Part shown: in pieces, positions 7,219-10,000 of the stretch
Layout: each line of letters opens with the position of its first letter
Position numbering within the stretch: position 1 is the first letter of the stretch
Source of the DNA: Candidatus Nomurabacteria bacterium
GTDB lineage: Bacteria > Patescibacteriota > Minisyncoccia > Phycocordibacterales > UBA9973
Length of the DNA: 10,000 nt
Assembly: GCA_020846955.1 (NCBI GenBank)
Contig: JADLCZ010000076.1
Location: 1-10,000, forward strand
Direction of reading: 5' to 3'
The notes under the pieces: model-generated
The model's input: the letters and a program-made list of their open reading frames with translations, nothing else
Told to the model about the DNA's origin: nothing
Databases searched by the model: none
Program-made: the position numbers and the translations under genes

Positions 7219-7247
7219 AATAGACAGCGCTTTAGGCGCTGTCTATT
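7219..7247. terminator. Perfect 12-bp hairpin between lemA and htpX
   Basis: AATAGACAGCGC (7219-7230) pairs exactly with GCGCTGTCTATT (7236-7247) around TTTAG. It is preceded by an A-run (7213-7220) and followed only by AT-rich sequence without a real T-tract on the + strand, so on that strand it may be a partial terminator or an mRNA stabiliser. It ends 12 bases before the htpX start, where it could also limit ribosome access. Confidence 0.6.
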
Positions 7248-7259
7248 AGAAATTAAATT

Positions 7260-8147
7260 ATGGCTACGCTTTATACACACCAATCACAAAATGTTCGCAA
7301 GACTTGGTTCCTGATGACCACGTTTTTTATCCTTATAATTGCCATTGGATACGCTTTTTCTTACTACTATCAGAATCCAAATATTCTCTATATTTTTCTA
7401 GTCTTTAGTATTGGTATGAATATTTATTCATACTGGAATTCGGACAAAGTGGCAATCAAACTCTCTGGTGCAATTCCTGCCGACCCAATTCAATATAAAG
7501 AATTACACAACATTGTAGAGAATCTATCTATTACCGCTGGTTTGCCAAAGCCAAAGGTTTATATAATCAATGATACTGCTCCAAATGCATTTGCGACAGG
7601 ACGCGACAAAGATCATTCAGCTGTTGCAGTGACTACAGGCTTACTTCAAATTTTGGACAAAAATGAAATCGAAGGGGTAATTGCTCACGAGCTTTCACAT
7701 ATTGGCAATCGTGACATTCTTGTCTCGACTGTGGCAGTAGTACTCGCAGGGTTCATCACAATCGTTGCCGACTTCTTTATTCGCTCACAAATGTTTGGAG
7801 GACGTAGTCGTGACGATGACAGCAAGGCTGGCGGTGCATTGATGGTAATAGGAATAGTTTTGGCAATCTTGGCACCAATATTTGCAAGCCTTATACAGCT
7901 CGCAATATCTCGCAAGAGGGAGTTTCTTGCCGATGCATCAGGCGCACTACTTACTCGTTATCCAGAAGGATTGGCTTCGGCATTGCAGAAAATTTCACAA
8001 TACTCACAACCGATGGCCAAAGCAAGCAAAGCTACAGCACACTTATTTATTGCCAATCCATTTGGCGCGAATAAAATAAAAAGTTTGTTCGCAACTCATC
8101 CACCAGTCGAGGCGCGAGTAGAGGCATTGTTAGGGAAAAAGAGTTAA
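7260..8147 (+). CDS. htpX: Membrane zinc metalloprotease HtpX (M48 family)
   Basis: HtpX is a membrane-bound zinc endoprotease that degrades misfolded membrane proteins. The 295-residue length matches the family. Membrane segments lie at about 17-37 and 41-58, and two further ones at about 154-175 and 192-214. The zinc-binding HELSH motif is at 143-147 (ligands His143 and His147, catalytic Glu144) with the third ligand expected at Glu221 in REFLADASGA. NAFATGRDKDHSAVAVTTGLL (109-129) and FATHPPVEAR near the C-terminus (about 278-287) are family signatures. No ribosome-binding site is seen; the gene starts 12 bases after the hairpin behind lemA. It ends six bases before tRNA-Ser, so the tRNA is probably on the same transcript. 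Confidence 0.96.
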   Translation: MATLYTHQSQNVRKTWFLMTTFFILIIAIGYAFSYYYQNPNILYIFLVFSIGMNIYSYWNSDKVAIKLSGAIPADPIQYKELHNIVENLSITAGLPKPKVYIINDTAPNAFATGRDKDHSAVAVTTGLLQILDKNEIEGVIAHELSHIGNRDILVSTVAVVLAGFITIVADFFIRSQMFGGRSRDDDSKAGGALMVIGIVLAILAPIFASLIQLAISRKREFLADASGALLTRYPEGLASALQKISQYSQPMAKASKATAHLFIANPFGANKIKSLFATHPPVEARVEALLGKKS

Positions 8148-8153
8148 TTTATT

Positions 8154-8238
8154 GGAGGCGTCGGATAGCGGTTTATTCCACTACCTTGGAAAGGTAGCAT
8201 GCTGAAAGGCATCGGGAGTTCGAATCTCCCCGCCTCCG
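8154..8238 (+). tRNA. tRNA-Ser (anticodon GGA)
   Basis: The acceptor stem GGAGGCG (8154-8160) pairs with CGCCTCC (8231-8237), with discriminator G at 8238. The anticodon stem CTACC/GGTAG encloses TTGGAAA, so the anticodon is GGA (8188-8190), reading UCU and UCC. A long variable arm with ATGC (8199-8202) and GCAT (8209-8212) marks it as a class II serine tRNA. The T arm is GGGAG-TTCGAAT-CTCCC. CCA is not encoded (GCAA follows), so it must be added after transcription. The opposite strand of the tRNA carries the 3' end of the recombinase frame, and the inverted repeat begins at its last three bases. Confidence 0.95.
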
Positions 8239-9738
8239 CAACAAAACAAAATCGGGTTTCTCGCCAAAAAATGCGTCGGCGCGAAGCGCCGATGATTGGG
8301 CTGAATTCCCGCCAAACCCAATTCCCGCCAAGATTTTCCACGCTCCGCGTGGCTCAAAAAGTACGGTTCGATCCTTAATTTGAAAGTTCGAACCGACTTT
8401 TTTGAATTCCTGAAGTATTTCTTCAGGAATTCCCTCGTTTACCAATTCAATATTATGAATACAAGCTTTTAGAAACTTATCGGCAAGTTCGAACCGATTA
8501 TGAGATTTTTTCTCAAAACTCTGTAATTTCTCTTTGAGAAGCTGTTTTTTATTGATTAACACACCTTTCGCTTCTCGATATTCTTCAAGTGAAAGTGCGT
8601 TTTCTAAATATGCGTTCATCAGCTTCTCGACCTTCATATCCAAAAGAGAAATTTCAGTTTTTATCTTTTGAGAAAAAATCTCACTCGATTGTGTTTCAGA
8701 TGATTGATCTTTTGCATTTTCTTCAATCATCCATTTTAGCCAATCGAGTGGCAAAGAAACTTTTTTGATTTCCTCTTGGATTTGAGAAGTGATGAGCTCC
8801 TCGCGAATATATTTTTGAGTACAAGGATTTTTCCGTTTGGTACAGCGGAGATAGTTATGACCTTTTTGTGTTTCGGTAGTAATAAAGCAACCACATTCTC
8901 CGCAACTGAAAAATCCTCTGTACAAAAATGGTTTGAAACCGCTAGATTTAGGTTTACTCTTTCTTTTCATCACTTCCTGACATTTATCAAAAAGTTTCTT
9001 TGCAATAATCGGTTCATGCTTTCCTTCATATATCTCGTCATGCCACCTTATCAATCCGACATAGATTGGATTAGTCAAAATATTCTGACAATTTGAGATT
9101 GAAAGTCCAATTTTTCCTTTCAACCCAAGAGCGAGAAATTTTTCGCGGACTTCCCGCAAAGTGAAGTGTCCTGTGGAATATGCCTCGAAAAGCTTTTTAA
9201 TGAGCGGGGCAAGCGTTTTATCGTGTTTTAGACCACCCTTAACATTCATATACCCAAGTGGCGCATTTCGAGGCCATATTCCTTCTTTCACTTTGTTCCT
9301 GTGTCCGCGTTTAATATTTTCGCTCAAATTGTCCACATAATATTTTGACTGACCGAAGGCAATGGAAAGCATGAACTTGCCTTGTGGAGTCGGATCAAAC
9401 CAAAAAGTTGGAAATTTCATTTCCGTAATCACTCCAGTATCAACGAGGTAAATAATTTTTCCACCATCTACCGAGTTGCGAGCAAGTCTATCGGGATGCC
9501 AAGCCAAAATACCTTCGGCCTCGCCTTTTTCCATTCTCTCTAACATTTCATTAAATACCGGACGACCGGGTATTTTGGCTGTCTGTTTTTCAACAAAGAC
9601 ATCAACAATATCAACTTTCTCTTTTATCGCGAGTTCTTTCAATTCAGAAAGTTGATCGCCAATGCTTCTGACCTGATGGTCTTTGTCGTCTGTAGACTTG
9701 CGAGTATATATGAAAAACTTTTTGGTTTGATTATTCAT
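8173..9738 (-). CDS. Large serine recombinase (resolvase/invertase-type integrase), C-terminus read into repeat and antisense tRNA
   Basis: Serine recombinases cut and rejoin DNA at specific sites through a phosphoserine bond, allowing integration, excision or inversion. This 521-residue protein has an N-terminal catalytic domain (about 8-150) with nucleophile Ser15 in YTRKSTDD and the conserved arginine motif WHPDRLARN (80-88). A recombinase DNA-binding domain follows (about 155-260), then a zinc ribbon with Cys279, Cys282, Cys299 and Cys306, and a coiled-coil insertion (about 355-412) typical of large serine integrases. Native-looking sequence stops near residue 461. Residues 462-501 come from the left inverted repeat, and 502-521 (RRGDSNSRCLSACYLSKVVE) are the antisense of tRNA-Ser, so this C-terminus is almost certainly not ancestral. 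No ribosome-binding site precedes the ATG, which lies 22 bases inside the right repeat. Confidence 0.92.
   Translation of the reverse strand: MNNQTKKFFIYTRKSTDDKDHQVRSIGDQLSELKELAIKEKVDIVDVFVEKQTAKIPGRPVFNEMLERMEKGEAEGILAWHPDRLARNSVDGGKIIYLVDTGVITEMKFPTFWFDPTPQGKFMLSIAFGQSKYYVDNLSENIKRGHRNKVKEGIWPRNAPLGYMNVKGGLKHDKTLAPLIKKLFEAYSTGHFTLREVREKFLALGLKGKIGLSISNCQNILTNPIYVGLIRWHDEIYEGKHEPIIAKKLFDKCQEVMKRKSKPKSSGFKPFLYRGFFSCGECGCFITTETQKGHNYLRCTKRKNPCTQKYIREELITSQIQEEIKKVSLPLDWLKWMIEENAKDQSSETQSSEIFSQKIKTEISLLDMKVEKLMNAYLENALSLEEYREAKGVLINKKQLLKEKLQSFEKKSHNRFELADKFLKACIHNIELVNEGIPEEILQEFKKVGSNFQIKDRTVLFEPRGAWKILAGIGFGGNSAQSSALRADAFFGEKPDFVLLRRRGDSNSRCLSACYLSKVVE
8236..8354 (+). repeat. Left 119-bp inverted repeat
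   Basis: It is the exact reverse complement of 9761-9879, with no mismatches on base-by-base comparison. Hand count gives 66 of 119 bases G or C, well above the surrounding genes. Internal structure includes TCGGCGC-GAA-GCGCCGA (8276-8292), CCACGC-TCC-GCGTGG (8338-8352), ATTGGG (8295-8300) with CCCAAT (8317-8322), and a direct repeat AATTCCCGCCAA at 8304-8315 and 8320-8331. Its first three bases are the last three of tRNA-Ser. The hairpins could end transcription from the htpX-tRNA side. Confidence 0.95.
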
Positions 9739-9760
9739 AAATTTGTATTGGTTACGAGTA

Positions 9761-9879
9761 AGCCACGCGGAGCGTGGAAAATCTTGGCGGGAATTGGGTT
9801 TGGCGGGAATTCAGCCCAATCATCGGCGCTTCGCGCCGACGCATTTTTTGGCGAGAAACCCGATTTTGTTTTGTTGCGG
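9761..9879 (-). repeat. Right 119-bp inverted repeat
   Basis: This is the perfect inverted partner of 8236-8354, located just upstream of the recombinase start on the - strand. Any promoter of the recombinase must lie in this repeat, in the 22 bases between repeat and ATG, or beyond it. Read on the + strand in frame with the recombinase C-terminal extension, it encodes the same 39 residues from PRGAW to DFVLLR and then continues into 9880-9939. Identity ends sharply at both edges: 9760 and 9880 no longer match. Confidence 0.95.
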
Positions 9880-9939
9880 TCTCTACTGGACAAAGTTCGA
9901 ATGTTTTTCGAAGAAAATCCAGAAGAATTAAACTACTAA
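9880..9939 (+). pseudogene. Orphan C-terminal tail of a recombinase frame
   Basis: Nineteen codons, SLLDKVRMFFEENPEELNY, and a TAA stop continue in the same frame as the PRGAW...VLLR peptide of the right repeat. The peptide is helical, acidic and coding-like, unlike the antisense-tRNA tail of the present gene, and resembles the short LDKVRxFFxxNPE endings I associate with Patescibacteria recombinases (recollection, not a search). If the core between the repeats were inverted, the recombinase would be 520 residues and end here. It has no credible start of its own in the present orientation. Confidence 0.5.
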
Positions 9940-9948
9940 AGCGGACTC

Positions 9949-9993
9949 GGTTTTGCGAAAACAATATTTTGGGGACAAGGATTTCGCAAAACC
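9949..9993. repeat. 45-bp element with 12-bp inverted arms
   Basis: GGTTTTGCGAAA (9949-9960) is the exact reverse complement of TTTCGCAAAACC (9982-9993), around a 21-base centre containing TTTTGGGGACAAGG. It follows the orphan tail by nine bases. The size suits a serine-recombinase attachment site, but a terminator-like hairpin or a protein-binding palindrome are also possible. The window ends seven bases later, so its wider context is unseen. Confidence 0.55.
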
Positions 9994-10000
9994 TCGGCTA

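Larger units (their letters stand above)
8236..9879. mobile_element. Putative invertible recombinase cassette bounded by perfect 119-bp inverted repeats
   Basis: The unit consists of the left repeat (8236-8354), a unique 1406-bp core carrying nearly all of a serine recombinase gene, and the right repeat (9761-9879). Perfect identity of two 119-bp arms implies recent duplication, gene conversion or ongoing exchange. Inversion between the arms would turn the recombinase round and replace its last 20 codons (now antisense tRNA-Ser) with the 19-codon tail at 9880-9936. The arrangement is seen directly; that inversion occurs is inference. Alternatives are a composite insertion between two copies of a dispersed repeat, or an assembly error at the repeats. 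Confidence 0.55.

Noticed and set aside
8144..8341. Small - strand open frame across tRNA-Ser and the left repeat
   Set aside because: It consists wholly of antisense tRNA and repeat sequence in another frame.
9652..9879. + strand open frame starting at 9652 as a gene of its own
   Set aside because: Its first third is the antisense of the recombinase catalytic domain; only the repeat-encoded part and the tail to 9939 make sense, as a split-off recombinase end.
8236..9879. CRISPR array or classic insertion sequence
   Set aside because: There are no regularly spaced short direct repeats, and the enzyme is a serine recombinase rather than a DDE transposase; no target-site duplication is visible at the repeat edges.

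Overview
The window looks like part of a Candidate Phyla Radiation (Patescibacteria/Parcubacteria-type) chromosome. This is an inference from several things seen together: AT-rich DNA, tightly packed genes almost all on the + strand, no usable Shine-Dalgarno sequences before most starts, a one-TM protein with a CSDG..NGGE..VDCGGSC motif, an adjacent lemA-htpX pair, and a large serine recombinase next to a tRNA. All stops are TAA or TAG and no gene needs TGA read as sense, so the SR1/Gracilibacteria code (UGA = Gly) is not in use.

Layout. 1-~390 is the 3' end of 23S rRNA. 650-760 is 5S rRNA, enclosed by a long precursor stem (622-782). The spacers on both sides of 5S hold unexplained structure: a 5S-sized folded segment that shares its 14-bp leader with 5S (473-608), a 16-bp copy of 5S sequence (814-829), and further hairpins (834-905). 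A terminator-like hairpin (968-990) and an extended -10 promoter (995-1003) then start the protein-coding run.

1012-8238 is one co-directional block of envelope and housekeeping genes: a membrane-anchored Cys-motif protein, rodA (peptidoglycan polymerase), folD (one-carbon folate metabolism), a PAP2 lipid phosphatase (possibly recycling of the undecaprenyl carrier RodA depends on), secD and secF (Sec translocon motor), lemA, htpX (membrane zinc protease), and tRNA-Ser(GGA) 6 bp after htpX. RodA, the phosphatase, SecDF and HtpX all serve envelope growth, secretion or membrane quality control. A perfect 12-bp hairpin separates lemA from htpX.

8236-9879 is the most unusual part. A large serine recombinase gene on the - strand lies between two perfect 119-bp inverted repeats. 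Its reading frame runs through the left repeat and ends in antisense tRNA-Ser sequence. Just outside the right repeat, in the same repeat frame, is a plausible recombinase C-terminus (SLLDKVRMFFEENPEELNY, stop at 9937-9939). Inverting the segment between the repeats would exchange the two C-terminal tails. The sequence therefore suggests an invertible recombinase cassette at a tRNA gene, with the present orientation possibly the flipped one. A further 12-bp-arm inverted repeat lies at 9949-9993, and the window ends just after it.
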